14,644 bases of DNA, taken from G020354785 sp964580815. GTDB taxonomy: Bacteria > Bacteroidota > Bacteroidia > Bacteroidales > UBA10428. How positions within the stretch are numbered: position 1 is the stretch's first letter; every line of letters begins with the position of its first letter. The stretch is taken from positions 1 through 14,644 of the forward strand of contig CAZOLY010000081.1 of assembly GCA_964580815.1 (NCBI GenBank). Direction: 5' to 3'. Position numbers and translations under genes: made by a program. The notes under the pieces are model-generated. The model ran no database searches, was not told the DNA's origin, and saw only the letters and a list, made by a program, of their open reading frames with translations. This document shows positions 1 through 9,900 of the stretch, in pieces.

Positions 1-108
1 ATTGTTATCATCTGCGGAAATATAATGACCATGCCGGGATTGCCAAAAGTTCCTGCTGCAGCAAGGATAAAAGTAATGCCAAACGGCAAGGCAGTCGGAC
101 TCTCATAA
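1..108 (+). CDS. fhs: Formate--tetrahydrofolate ligase, C-terminal end (partial)
   Basis: Frame 1 is open from the window edge to a TAA at 106-108 and encodes the last 35 residues of a protein. It contains GNIMTMPGLPKVPAA and then NGKAVGLS at the terminus. The TMPGLP(K/R).PAA segment followed by a short acidic or Gly-rich strand ending in VGL/IGL is the typical C-terminus of formate-tetrahydrofolate ligase (10-formyl-THF synthetase). That cytosolic enzyme makes 10-formyl-THF from formate, THF and ATP for one-carbon metabolism. The catalytic domains lie outside the window, so the call rests on this tail alone. The gene is convergent with the aldolase gene and no base separates the two stop codons. 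The opposite strand is also open here but gives no recognisable protein. Confidence 0.85.
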   Translation: MVIICGNIMTMPGLPKVPAAARIKVMPNGKAVGLS

Positions 109-786
109 TCAGAGCTGCGATCTTATTCTTTTTATAAGCTCAATGGTGTCCCTGACCTTTTCTTCAAGCTTCTTATAATTACCGGAAGCCAACAAATCTT
201 TTGTAATAAGCCTGGAGCCCATGCCTACACAATATGCTCCCGACTTAAACCAGTCCGTAAGATTATCCTCCTCAGGTTCTACCCCACCCGTAGGCATAAT
301 ATTGGTCCATGGCATCGGGCCTTTAACGGCAGCCACAAATTTTGGACCTCCGACCTGTGAGGCCGGAAATATTTTTATAACATCAGCACCCAGCTCCTCA
401 GCCCTGGATATTTCAGATACGGAGCCGCATCCGGGGGACCACGGTATCTTCCGGCGGTTACAGACTTTGGCCATATCCCCGTTTAAAACAGGAGAAACGA
501 TAAAGTTAGCCCCAAGCTGAATATAAAGGGAAGCAGCAGCCGCATCAACTATTGAACCCACACCCATTATTAATTCAGGAAGTTCCTTTATGACATACTT
601 ATTAAGCTCTGAAAATACTTCGTGCGCAAAATCACCCCTGTTAGTAAACTCAAAAATTCTTACTCCTCCATTATAACATGCCCTCACTACCTCCCTGCAA
701 ATTCTGATATCGGAATTGTAAAAAACAGGTATTAATCCTGTCTGCTTCATTTGAACCAGTACTTCAGTCCGCGAATAAGTTGCCAT
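109..786 (-). CDS. eda: KDPG/KHG aldolase (2-dehydro-3-deoxy-phosphogluconate aldolase)
   Basis: This 225-residue cytosolic class I aldolase cleaves 2-keto-3-deoxy-6-phosphogluconate to pyruvate and glyceraldehyde 3-phosphate (and/or 4-hydroxy-2-oxoglutarate to pyruvate and glyoxylate). It belongs to the Entner-Doudoroff and hexuronate routes. The length fits the family. Visible hallmarks in TIM-barrel order are E46 and R50 in IFEFTNRG, the strand GANFIVSP (92-99), the SPGCGSV turn (117-123), the Schiff-base lysine K138 in DVIKIFPA, and the phosphate-binding MPTGGV (164-169). The ATG at 786-784 gives a normal N-terminus. The PBP gene lies 53 bp upstream on the same strand, so the two may be co-transcribed, although their functions are unrelated. 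No uronate kinase or dehydratase partner is in view, so KDPG versus KHG preference cannot be decided. Confidence 0.95.
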   Translation of the reverse strand: MATYSRTEVLVQMKQTGLIPVFYNSDIRICREVVRACYNGGVRIFEFTNRGDFAHEVFSELNKYVIKELPELIMGVGSIVDAAAASLYIQLGANFIVSPVLNGDMAKVCNRRKIPWSPGCGSVSEISRAEELGADVIKIFPASQVGGPKFVAAVKGPMPWTNIMPTGGVEPEEDNLTDWFKSGAYCVGMGSRLITKDLLASGNYKKLEEKVRDTIELIKRIRSQL

Positions 787-839
787 ATATTAGTTATTAA
801 TTAGTCAGACATTAAAAATAACAAAAATCTACAAAAACA

Positions 840-3146
840 TCAATCCTCATTGCCATTAGTCTCTTCCCTGTTTTTTTTCCTGAAAATATTCTTAATAAGG
901 TCAATAATATTCCTTTCATGTTTCTGCATATATTCCCAAATAGAGTCATACTCTTCATCCCTGTAGTCGGGGCAGTTAAATTCCTCAATTATATCCCCGG
1001 AAATATCGAAGTTTGCATTTTTTGACAGTTTATACAAAGGATCTGAATAAATCTTACGCATAAAGCCGGCCCATATCGGCAAAGCTGTATATGCACCCTG
1101 TCCGTATCCCATAGAGCGAAACCGAACCAGGGGGTTATCACCTCCCACCCAGGCCCCTGCTATCAGGTCGGGTGTAAATCCTATGAACCATCCGTCGCTA
1201 TGCCTCTGTGTTGTTCCTGTTTTCCCTGCAATATCATTATCAAAACCATAGACGGTGCGTAATGATGATGCGGTGCCATAGTTAACAACATTCCGCAGCA
1301 TATTAACTATTATTTCTGCATTTTCAGGAGAAATAATTTCATTCTCCGAAACCTGCGATGCCGCTTCATATAAAACATTCCCATCCTTATCTTCAATTCT
1401 TCTCAAGTAAAGAGGTTTAACCATCCTGCCCTTGTTATTAAAAACATTATATGCACTCACAAGCTCTAGAAGTGATATGTCACCCGTGCCAAGGGCCAGT
1501 GAGGGCACCTCAGGCAGGTCACCCGATATTCCCATTTCTTTTGCCAGCTTTACTACATTGGAAATTCCCGTATTCATCATCAGGTTAACACTTACAGTAT
1601 TAACTGAATGTACCAGTCCTCCGTTCATTGAATAATATCCTCCATATGATTTGTCGGCATTTCTCGGTGTCCAGTCATTATAATCCTTATAAACAACCGA
1701 GTCGTTTGGTATATAATCACAAGGTTTATAACCCTTTTCCAGGGCAGCGGCATAAACAACAGGTTTAAACGTTGACCCTGCCTGTCTCCTTGAATTAACA
1801 TGATCATACTGAAAATACTTATGATTTATTCCCCCCACCCATGCTCTTACATACCCCGTTTTCGATTCCATGGCTATAAACCCGGCGTGAAGGAACTTAA
1901 AGTAATGCGTAACCGAATCATAGGGGGTCATTGCAATCTCTGAAGTCCCATTCCAGTTAAAGATCTCCATTTTAACAGGTGTATTAAAAACTTTCATTAT
2001 ATCCTCGTGGCTAAGGCCTTTACTTTTCAGATCCTTATATCTCCCGGTTTTTTTTACCTGGCTGATTATTACATCCTGATTTTTGCCCCAGGGCTCACTG
2101 TGTTTCCAGTGGTTGTTGAACTCTCCCTGCAGGCGGGACATGTTACTTTTGACAGCCTGCTCGGCATAGGCCTGCATAACTGAATTTATGGTCGTATATA
2201 TCTTCAATCCGTCGGTATAAAGATTATACCCGGAACCGTCGGCCTTATAATTATTCTTGCACCATTCCGCTAATTCCAGCCTTAAATATTCCCTGAAATA
2301 GGGTGCCAGTCCTTCATTATGTGTGAGCTTTACATAATTGAGTTTTAAGGGGAGTTGTTTTAAGGAATCTGCCCTGGACTCTTCCAGGTATTTGTATTTA
2401 ACCATCTGGTTTAGTACGGTATTTCTTCTCTGCAATGCCTTATCCGTCTGGTTTTTAGGATTATAAATATACGTGCCTTTCAGCATGCCCACAAGTAAAG
2501 CTGCTTCCTCAATCTTTAATTTATCCGGAGGCTTATTGAAATACATTTTTGCTGCTGTTTCCAGTCCGTATGTATTTTCTCCGAAAGAAACGGTGTTAAG
2601 GTATAGTTCAAGAATATCCTTTTTATCATATACTTTTTCAAGCCTCACGGCTATAATCATTTCCCTGAATTTATTCACCGGCACCGTAAAAATTGAATAA
2701 TTTTTCCTTTTATACAGGTTTTTTGCCAGTTGCTGAGTAAGCGTACTGCCCCCTCCTGAACTTTCCTGCTGAAGCAGAAGAGTTTTAAGAAGCACCCTCA
2801 GAATACTCCTGTTGTCAATACCATTGTGCTTGTAAAACCTGGCATCCTCAGTAGCAACAAGCGCATCAATAAGGTATTGCGGGATATCTTCATAATCTAT
2901 ATTTGACCTGTTTTGCACATAATATTTGCCCAACAGCACATTATCAGCCGAGTAAACTTCAGATGCCAGGTAATTTTGCACATTTTTCAGCTCGAAACCT
3001 GTGGGTATATGGCCAAAAAGTCCGGTATAAACAGAAGAAAACAGAATAAAGATTAAAGCCAGGAAGACACATATTCCCCAGAGCAAGTATATCCTTATTT
3101 TCTTTTTTATGGATTTATGTGCGGACCGGCTTCTCCTTTTTGCCAT
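840..3146 (-). CDS. Class A penicillin-binding protein (PBP1A-type glycosyltransferase/transpeptidase)
   Basis: This bifunctional peptidoglycan synthase of the inner membrane polymerises lipid II into glycan strands and cross-links the peptides. Numbering here starts at a TTG at 3149; the ATG one codon later (3146) is the more natural start and gives 768 residues. A basic N-terminus (KRRSRSAHKSIKKK) precedes one signal-anchor helix (about 19-41). The GT51 domain shows EDARFYKHNG with catalytic E101, GGSTLTQQLAKNLY (133-146), and E171 in EKVYDKKDILELYLN. The transpeptidase has the nucleophile motif S459-T-F-K462, the SxN motif S515-V-N517, and the K643-T-G-T motif followed by DGWFIGFTP. All catalytic residues are present, so the enzyme should be active. 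The C-terminal tail after 700 is short, with a basic stretch near 757-761. The gene is divergent from the kinase array; the mrcA/ponA naming is not decided here. Confidence 0.96.
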   Translation of the reverse strand: MAKRRSRSAHKSIKKKIRIYLLWGICVFLALIFILFSSVYTGLFGHIPTGFELKNVQNYLASEVYSADNVLLGKYYVQNRSNIDYEDIPQYLIDALVATEDARFYKHNGIDNRSILRVLLKTLLLQQESSGGGSTLTQQLAKNLYKRKNYSIFTVPVNKFREMIIAVRLEKVYDKKDILELYLNTVSFGENTYGLETAAKMYFNKPPDKLKIEEAALLVGMLKGTYIYNPKNQTDKALQRRNTVLNQMVKYKYLEESRADSLKQLPLKLNYVKLTHNEGLAPYFREYLRLELAEWCKNNYKADGSGYNLYTDGLKIYTTINSVMQAYAEQAVKSNMSRLQGEFNNHWKHSEPWGKNQDVIISQVKKTGRYKDLKSKGLSHEDIMKVFNTPVKMEIFNWNGTSEIAMTPYDSVTHYFKFLHAGFIAMESKTGYVRAWVGGINHKYFQYDHVNSRRQAGSTFKPVVYAAALEKGYKPCDYIPNDSVVYKDYNDWTPRNADKSYGGYYSMNGGLVHSVNTVSVNLMMNTGISNVVKLAKEMGISGDLPEVPSLALGTGDISLLELVSAYNVFNNKGRMVKPLYLRRIEDKDGNVLYEAASQVSENEIISPENAEIIVNMLRNVVNYGTASSLRTVYGFDNDIAGKTGTTQRHSDGWFIGFTPDLIAGAWVGGDNPLVRFRSMGYGQGAYTALPIWAGFMRKIYSDPLYKLSKNANFDISGDIIEEFNCPDYRDEEYDSIWEYMQKHERNIIDLIKNIFRKKNREETNGNED

Positions 3147-3165
3147 CAACTTTAATTTAAGCTGT

Positions 3166-3173
3166 CAAATATA
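3166..3173 (-). promoter_or_regulatory. Putative promoter -7 box of the PBP gene
   Basis: Read on the minus strand, this is TATATTTG, an exact match to the Bacteroidota -7 consensus TAnnTTTG. It lies 20 bp upstream of the PBP ATG, which implies a short leader. The best -33 candidate (TTG, 3200-3198) is 24 bases away, wider than the usual 19-21, so only the -7 box is convincing. Confidence 0.5.
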
Positions 3174-3281
3174 TTGAAAAATAAAATAAATATTCAGCAA
3201 GCTTTACCCGTTAACAGTCAGGAATTTTAAAATTAGGCTAATTTGCTACCTGAATAAACGAAATAATTTAAAAATTACAGG

Positions 3282-3302
3282 AAAATATTTCTTAACTTTA
3301 AT
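3282..3302 (+). promoter_or_regulatory. Putative promoter block of kinase 1 (conserved in the array)
   Basis: AAAATATTT, two variable bases, then TAACTTTAAT. The same 21-bp arrangement recurs at 6780-6800 and 10619-10639, each time upstream of a kinase gene. TAACTTTA matches the TAnnTTTG -7 box at seven of eight positions. No good -33 box is seen here. Its end is only 7 bases before the ATG at 3310, which favours the downstream start at 3334. Confidence 0.55.
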
Positions 3303-3333
3303 AATAGATATGCTAAATATCATCATTTGGGGC

Positions 3334-6300
3334 ATGAAAATAAAATTTATTCTTTCAATATTTATATTAATATTATATAAGATAAGTTACTGTAATCCCC
3401 CGGACCTGAATTTCTCTCATTTGACCACAGAGGATGGATTGTCAAACAATACGGTTCACTGTGTATTTCAGGATAGCAGGGGATTTTTATGGTTTGGCAC
3501 AGATGATGGATTAAACATGTTTGACGGATACGGATTCACCACATTTTACAATAATATAAATGACAGCGGCAGTATTGCAGGGAATGCCATTTTTAAAGTG
3601 AAAGAAGACTCACGGGGCCAGCTCTGGATAGCTACAAATAATGGTATTGACATTTACAATCGTGATCTTATGTATTTTGAACATATACCCTTCATACAGG
3701 ATAATAATACTTTATTGTACCAGGATTATGTTCGCGACATTGTTGAGGAAGATAACAGAGATATAATAGTAATTACCGGATCAGATATTTTTATTTATGA
3801 TACTGCAAATTCCGGATTTGTCAGGTATCTGGATAATATTGAAGAATACAGTGACTTTCAAAAAGAAGGTCTCAGAGCTTACCTCAAAGATAAAAATAAC
3901 AGAATATGGATAGGTTCGAATGCATTCGGACTGTTTGCATACGATTTAAATAATAAAAAGATCGTTGCAAGTCCGGTTTCCGGGGGATTATTCAAAATAA
4001 CTGATAAGGTATTTACCATTATTGAAAATGTAAACGGTGATATATGGCTGGGGACTGACAACGGTGTTTATGTTATTAAATCTGACTTATCAGGTATGAA
4101 TGTTTTCAGAACAGGTAGCGACAACAAAAGTATTAGTTCAAATAATATTATCAGCATGTTTATTGACCGCAAGGAAAGAATATGGATAGGTACCGACGGC
4201 GGAGGATTAAATCTTTATGATGATAAAAACAACTCTTTCACATGTTGTAAAGCTGACGAATACAATAATTTCAGTTTAAATAATAATTCCGTGCGGTCAA
4301 TATGCGAGGACAGGCAGGGTATTTTATGGCTGGGCACATACCAGGGCGGGATAAATTATACACTGCTTCATATAAGCAAGCAGATTATGCATTATAAAAA
4401 TGAACCCGGCAATCCCAACTCATTAATATATGATGCGGTATCTGCAATTTATGAGGACAGAAAAGGTAATATCTGGATAGGTACTGACGGGGGCGGACTC
4501 GACTATTTTAATTCAGAAACCAAAGTTTACAGGCATTATGTTTATAAGCAGGGAGTAAAAAATTCAATAAACGGGAATTCGATTTTAACAGTTGCAGAGG
4601 ACAAATCCGGTAATATATATATTGGCGGCTACCTTAACGGGATAAATATCATCGATCCAAAAACCGGCAGGATAACCGGTTATAAGCACAATCCTGCAGA
4701 TACAAACAGCCTTGGTGATAATGATGTAAGAGATATCTGCATAGATAAAAACAATAAAATATGGATTGCCACAAACGGAGGAGGGCTGGACAGATTTGAT
4801 CCTGAAAGTAAAACTTTTACACATCATAAACAGGGTGGTGCAAATTCGATAGTTAGCAACTGGTGTTTAAAAATATTCGAAGACAGCTACGGATATTTAT
4901 GGATAGGGACTTATGACGGACTCAGCATATTTGATCCCAGGGGCAATCACTTTCGTAATCTGGTTAAAACCAACAATCCCGGCAGTCTTAGTAATGACTG
5001 GATTTATTGTTTTGCTGAAGATAGTCTTAGTAATATCTGGATTGGAACAGTAAAAGGTTTAAACTACTATGACCGTAATTCCGGGGGATTTACATTATTT
5101 ACCAAGGCAGACGGGCTCCCTAATGATGTTATAAACGGGATATTGATTGATGGAAGGAAGAACCTGTGGTTAAGCACAAATAAAGGGATATCAAGATTTG
5201 ACCCCGTTTCAGGGAACATAAAGAACTATGATATTAGTGACGGATTACAGGGTGCTCAGTTTATACACGGCTCATATTTCATGAATAAGCAGGGTAAAAT
5301 GTATTTTGGGGGATTAAATGGCTACAATTGTTTTTATCCTGACAGCATAAAAGATAACATATATGAACCTGCTGTATATATCACCAATTTGCTGATAAAT
5401 TTTAAAGAAGTGCCCGTCAACAAGGAAGGGTCTCCTTTAAGCAGATCTGTTACCGAAACCAGTAAAGTTAAATTCACTTATAAACAATCTGTTATAACAT
5501 TCAGGTATACTGCTTTAAATTACATTAATTCAGAAAAAAATCAATATGCCTACCAGCTTGAAGGATTTGATAAAGACTGGAACTTTGTTGGAACAAGAAG
5601 GGAGGTTACTTTTACAAATCTTGATCCCGGCCCTTACATTTTCAGGGTTAAAGCATCCAATAACGATGGAGTATGGAACAAAGAAGGGACATCCATTTCT
5701 ATTATTATTCTGCCTCCATGGTGGAAAACCCTGGTATTCAGAATGTTTGCAATATTATTTATTTTGGCATTAGTCACCGTAATTTATCTTTACAGGGTAA
5801 AAGAACTGAAAAAACAAAAAATATACCTTGAAAAGCTGGTCAGGGAAAGAACGAAGGAGATTGAGGAAAAAAATGCCATTCTAATTCGGCAAACTGATGA
5901 ATTAAATGAGACTAACGCCCTTCTTGAGGAAAGGCAGCAGCAAATTGAAGAGCAGACCGAAAAACTGGAGACCCAAAAAGAAAAACTTGAAGATGCAAAT
6001 ATCCATTTAAGCGAACTTAACTCAACAAAAGATAAATTCTTTTCAATTATTGCACATGACCTTAAAAATCCTTTTAACACAATTTTAGGTTTTTCAGAAT
6101 TGTTGAATACCAAGTATAAAAAGCTTACTGAAGAGAAGAAACTTAAATACTCGGAAGTTATTTATAATTCCTCAAAAAATATTTACAATCTGCTTGAAAA
6201 TCTCTTGCAGTGGGCAAGGACACAAACCGATAAAATAGCATTCGAACCTGTTGTATTTAATTTTAAAGAACTGATAGATCAGAATATTATCTTATTAAAA

Positions 6301-6702
6301 GAAAACCTTACTGATAAAAAAATTACCGTCAGCCCGAATATTGAAGAACAATGCAATGTTTATGCCGATCGTAATATGATAAATACTGTAATAAGAAATA
6401 TACTGACAAATGCTATAAAATTCACAAATATTAACGGGGAGATCCTGATAAACAGCCTTGAGAAAGACGGGGTCATCGAAGTTAGCATTAAAGATAATGG
6501 CATAGGTATGTCAGAAGAAGAAACAAGGAAGCTGTTCAGGGTTGATGTCAACTTTTCAAGGAGCGGTACGGGCGGAGAAACAGGGACAGGACTAGGATTA
6601 ATATTATGTAAAGAATTTATAGAAAAAAACGGAGGGACAATATGGGTGGAAAGCAAGCCTTATAAAGGAAGTAAATTTCTGTTCACAATACCCACAGCTT
6701 AA
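3334..6702 (+). CDS. Kinase 1: Reg_prop/Y_Y_Y periplasmic sensor histidine kinase (non-hybrid)
   Basis: This inner-membrane sensor kinase presumably binds a periplasmic ligand and autophosphorylates. I start it at 3334 (1122 residues). An in-frame ATG at 3310 would add eight residues, but it sits just after the putative -7 box, and the 3334 start gives a cleaner signal peptide (MKIKFILSIFILILYKISYC). Fourteen Reg_prop blades follow, from LWFGTDDGLNMFD (52-64) to MYFGGLNGYNCF (about 656-667), forming two seven-bladed propellers. Blade 3 (about 145-156) has lost the WIGT core. Next come a Y_Y_Y domain (about 680-795, with YQLEGFDKDW and LPPWW), one transmembrane helix (about 798-820), a coiled coil (821-900), HisKA with phospho-acceptor H908 in IIAHDLKNPFN, and HATPase with N1022/N1026, the DNGIGM G1 box and the GETGTGLGL G2 box. 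The protein ends straight after the ATPase fold: there is no receiver or AraC domain. The ligand is unknown; polysaccharide fragments are usual for Reg_prop sensors. Confidence 0.95.
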   Translation: MKIKFILSIFILILYKISYCNPPDLNFSHLTTEDGLSNNTVHCVFQDSRGFLWFGTDDGLNMFDGYGFTTFYNNINDSGSIAGNAIFKVKEDSRGQLWIATNNGIDIYNRDLMYFEHIPFIQDNNTLLYQDYVRDIVEEDNRDIIVITGSDIFIYDTANSGFVRYLDNIEEYSDFQKEGLRAYLKDKNNRIWIGSNAFGLFAYDLNNKKIVASPVSGGLFKITDKVFTIIENVNGDIWLGTDNGVYVIKSDLSGMNVFRTGSDNKSISSNNIISMFIDRKERIWIGTDGGGLNLYDDKNNSFTCCKADEYNNFSLNNNSVRSICEDRQGILWLGTYQGGINYTLLHISKQIMHYKNEPGNPNSLIYDAVSAIYEDRKGNIWIGTDGGGLDYFNSETKVYRHYVYKQGVKNSINGNSILTVAEDKSGNIYIGGYLNGINIIDPKTGRITGYKHNPADTNSLGDNDVRDICIDKNNKIWIATNGGGLDRFDPESKTFTHHKQGGANSIVSNWCLKIFEDSYGYLWIGTYDGLSIFDPRGNHFRNLVKTNNPGSLSNDWIYCFAEDSLSNIWIGTVKGLNYYDRNSGGFTLFTKADGLPNDVINGILIDGRKNLWLSTNKGISRFDPVSGNIKNYDISDGLQGAQFIHGSYFMNKQGKMYFGGLNGYNCFYPDSIKDNIYEPAVYITNLLINFKEVPVNKEGSPLSRSVTETSKVKFTYKQSVITFRYTALNYINSEKNQYAYQLEGFDKDWNFVGTRREVTFTNLDPGPYIFRVKASNNDGVWNKEGTSISIIILPPWWKTLVFRMFAILFILALVTVIYLYRVKELKKQKIYLEKLVRERTKEIEEKNAILIRQTDELNETNALLEERQQQIEEQTEKLETQKEKLEDANIHLSELNSTKDKFFSIIAHDLKNPFNTILGFSELLNTKYKKLTEEKKLKYSEVIYNSSKNIYNLLENLLQWARTQTDKIAFEPVVFNFKELIDQNIILLKENLTDKKITVSPNIEEQCNVYADRNMINTVIRNILTNAIKFTNINGEILINSLEKDGVIEVSIKDNGIGMSEEETRKLFRVDVNFSRSGTGGETGTGLGLILCKEFIEKNGGTIWVESKPYKGSKFLFTIPTA
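6370..6456 (+). repeat. 87-bp stretch identical to kinase 2 (gap site)
   Basis: By eye this stretch, covering the N box and the following strand of the ATPase domain, is identical to 10101-10155 joined to 10256-10287 in kinase 2. Both sides diverge outside it. It is the longest exact match I found between the two genes and is where the assembly broke in gene 2. Confidence 0.85.
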
Positions 6703-6764
6703 CAATTAAAACAATACTTATTCTTTTTCACTAACTCTAACACAGCATCTTTTTATTATAATAC

Positions 6765-6800
6765 TATTGTTAACATTGTAAAATATTTACTAACTTTAAT
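6765..6800 (+). promoter_or_regulatory. Putative promoter of kinase 2
   Basis: ATTG at 6766-6769 lies 21 bases upstream of TAACTTTA (6791-6798), an arrangement close to the Bacteroidota -33 TTTG and -7 TAnnTTTG pair. The -7 box is part of the block shared with kinases 1 and 3 (AAAATATTT at 6780-6788). The palindrome TGTTAACA (6768-6775) overlaps the -33 region and could be an operator. The implied leader before the ATG at 6948 is about 140 bases, AT-rich and without an evident small gene or strong hairpin. Confidence 0.55.
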
Positions 6801-6947
6801 TAAAGGAAAATAAATATTAAATATTTTATAATTTAATATTCAACTAACCAATTAAAGAATTTGAATCTCTTTTTTTCATAATTTACCAAAGGATATTAAC
6901 TTGTATAAAGACTTCTTCCAGTGAATTACTCAGGCAAATAATAAAAA

Positions 6948-9900
6948 ATGAGAAGACTATCAGTAATGGCGTTTATTAGTTTAGGCCTGATTACAGTACT
7001 ATATTCGTTCAGTGTATTCAGTCAACCTGTTCATCTCAGTTTCAGTTATATAACTCCCGATATGGGACTTTCCTCCTCTGCCATAACAAGTATTTTGCAG
7101 GATCATAAGGGATTCATCTGGATTGGCACATTTGACGGATTGAATCGCTATGACGGTAATAAGTTTGTCGTATATAAAAGCAATTCATTTGACTCGGCAA
7201 GCCTGCCTCATAATAATGTGTGGTGTATTCTTGAAGATCATCAGGATAATCTTCTTATAGGCACATCCGCGGGTTTATGTTTATATGACTGGTGCACAGA
7301 TAAATTCGTAAATTATATGAGTTCAGCATCTTCACCACTCAGGGGATTAGGTCCCACTGTTCGTTGTATCCAGGAAGATTCGGCGGGTAACCTGTGGCTG
7401 GCAACAGATAATGGATTGATCTATTATAACCGTAAAGAAAACAGTGCCATACAGTTTAAAAATGAACCCGGCAATCCTGAAAGCCTTAGCAATAGCAATG
7501 TCGAACATGTCTTAATTGACAGCAATGGTAATGTATGGGCCGCCACATGGAACGGTATTAATCTTTATGTGCCTGAAACAGGTAATTTCAGGCATTATAT
7601 ATATAATCCGGAATCAGGCAATTCTTTGCTAAATATATCCTTTTATCATATTGTCGAGGATCATACAGGAAATTTATGGTTCGGGACATATGGTCAGGGC
7701 CTCTACCGGCTTAATATAAAAAATATTGAAAGCGGGAGATTTGTTCGTTATAAACATGATCCCCGTAATATTAAAAGCCTTTCCGGTGACCGCATTTTAT
7801 GTCTTTACACAGATAACCAAAACAATTTATGGATAGGAACTGAAAATGAAGGACTAAACCTGTATAACAGGGAAAAAGAAACCTTCTGGCATTACCGGTC
7901 CGATATCTACTCACTCAGCAGTCTTAACAACGAATCAATAAATGCAATATATGAAGACAAATCAGGAAACTTCTGGATTGGCACATTTGCCGGCGGTATA
8001 AATTTTTCAAAAAAGAATTCCGATGCCATTTTCAATTATAGACAGATCCCCGGATTTAAAAACAGCTTAAGTCATAATTCGGTAACCAGTTTTCTGGAAG
8101 ACCATGCCGGCAATATATGGATTGGCACGGATGGAGGCGGATTGAACCTTTTCGATATTAAAACAGGCCATTTTATTACATATAGCGCAGAAAATTCAAC
8201 CCTTAACAGCAATGCTGTCTTATCCATAATTGAGGATTCAGATAATCAGATATGGCTTGGTACATGGGCTGGGGGATTAAACATGTTTGATAAAAAAACC
8301 ATGTCGTTTAGTTCATTTACAACTAATAACAGCGAGATACCGGACGATAATATCTTTACTGTTGCCGAAGGTAAAAAAGGTCAAATATGGATGGGTAGTT
8401 TTCAGAGCGGCCTGATAATGTTTGATAAAAGGACAGGCATATTTAAACAATATACGATCGAAAACAGCAATTTAAGCAGTAACATGGCTATTGATATTAA
8501 AAAAGTATCTGATATAAAGCTTATTATAGGAACTAATTACGGACTGAGCGTTTATAATTCCGAAGACAATAAGTTTATTTCCTATACTCATATTCAGAAC
8601 GATACAAATAGCCTCAGCGATAATACTATTAACACAATATTGGTGGAAAACGATTCTATAGCATGGATAGGTACCCTGTTTGGTTTGAACAGGTTTAATA
8701 TAAATAGTCAATTGTTTACATGTTATTACGAGGAAGACGGGTTACCGGATAATGGAATCAAGAGTTTGGCCTTTGATTTATCCGGCCAACTCTGGATAAG
8801 CACTAACAAGGGAATCGTAATGTTTGATCCCCTGCAGGGTAAAACAAAAAATCTCACAAAGGAAGACGGGCTGCAAAGTAACGAATTTAACAAAAACAGT
8901 GCATTAAGAACAAAATGCGGGGCAATCTTATTTGGAGGTGTAAAAGGTTTTAACATAATTTATCCTGATAAAATCATAGCAAACCTAAATGTCCCTGATA
9001 TAGTAATAACGGACTTCCGGATATTTAACAAGCCTGTCAAACCAGGCGTTGAAGGTTCCCCGATTAAGAAACATATTTCAGAAATAAAAGAACTGATATT
9101 ATCCTATAAGCAATCAGTTATTACTTTCGATTTTGCTGCGATGGATTTCACAATTCCTGAAAAAAATCATTATGCCTATATGATGGAAGGATTTGACAAA
9201 GGATGGAATTGTGTAGGGACAAAGAATACCGCTACTTATACAAACCTCAATCCCGGCGAATATATATTTAGAGTAAAAGGCTCAAATAATGATGGTATCT
9301 GGAATGAAAAGGGAACTTCCATTAAAATAACAATACTTCCCCCGTGGTGGAAAACAATGATATTTAAAATATCTGCAGGTATAATTATAATAATCTCCTC
9401 ACTTGGTTTTTATTTCTACAGGATAAACAGGCTTAAAAAGCAAAAAATATTCCTTGAGAAGGTGGTTAAAGAAAGAACCCTGGAAATTGATGAAAAAAAC
9501 ACTATTCTGATAACCCAGGCCAATGAGTTAAATGAAACAAATACTATTCTTGAAGAGCGGCAGCAGCAAATTGAAGAACAATCCGAAGAATTAAGAAAAA
9601 GAAAGGAAGAACTTGAAAAAGTAAATGAAAATTTAAATGAAATAAACATACTTCTTAAGGAACGGCAGCAGCAAATTGAAGAACAAGCAGAAAGGCTTGA
9701 GACCCAAAAAGAAGAGCTTGAAGCTGCTAATATTCATTTAACTCAGCTTAACTCAACAAAGGATAAATTCTTTTCAATAATTGCGCATGACCTGAAAAAT
9801 CCTTTTAACGCAATTTTAGGTTTTTCAGAATTGTTGAGCACCAAGTATAAAAAGCTTACTGAGGAGAAGAAACTTAAATACTTGGAAGTCATTTATGATT

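Noticed and set aside
1..108. Minus-strand membrane protein fragment (open frame with hydrophobic residues)
   Set aside because: The plus-strand frame gives a clear formate-THF ligase C-terminus with a stop exactly before eda; the minus-strand frame matches nothing I know.
221..520. Plus-strand 99-codon open frame inside eda
   Set aside because: It lies opposite the catalytic core of a well-conserved aldolase and shows no protein features.
6703..6947. Small gene, RNA gene or riboswitch in the 245-bp spacer before kinase 2
   Set aside because: Only AT-rich sequence with promoter-like boxes is seen; no stable hairpin or conserved aptamer features.
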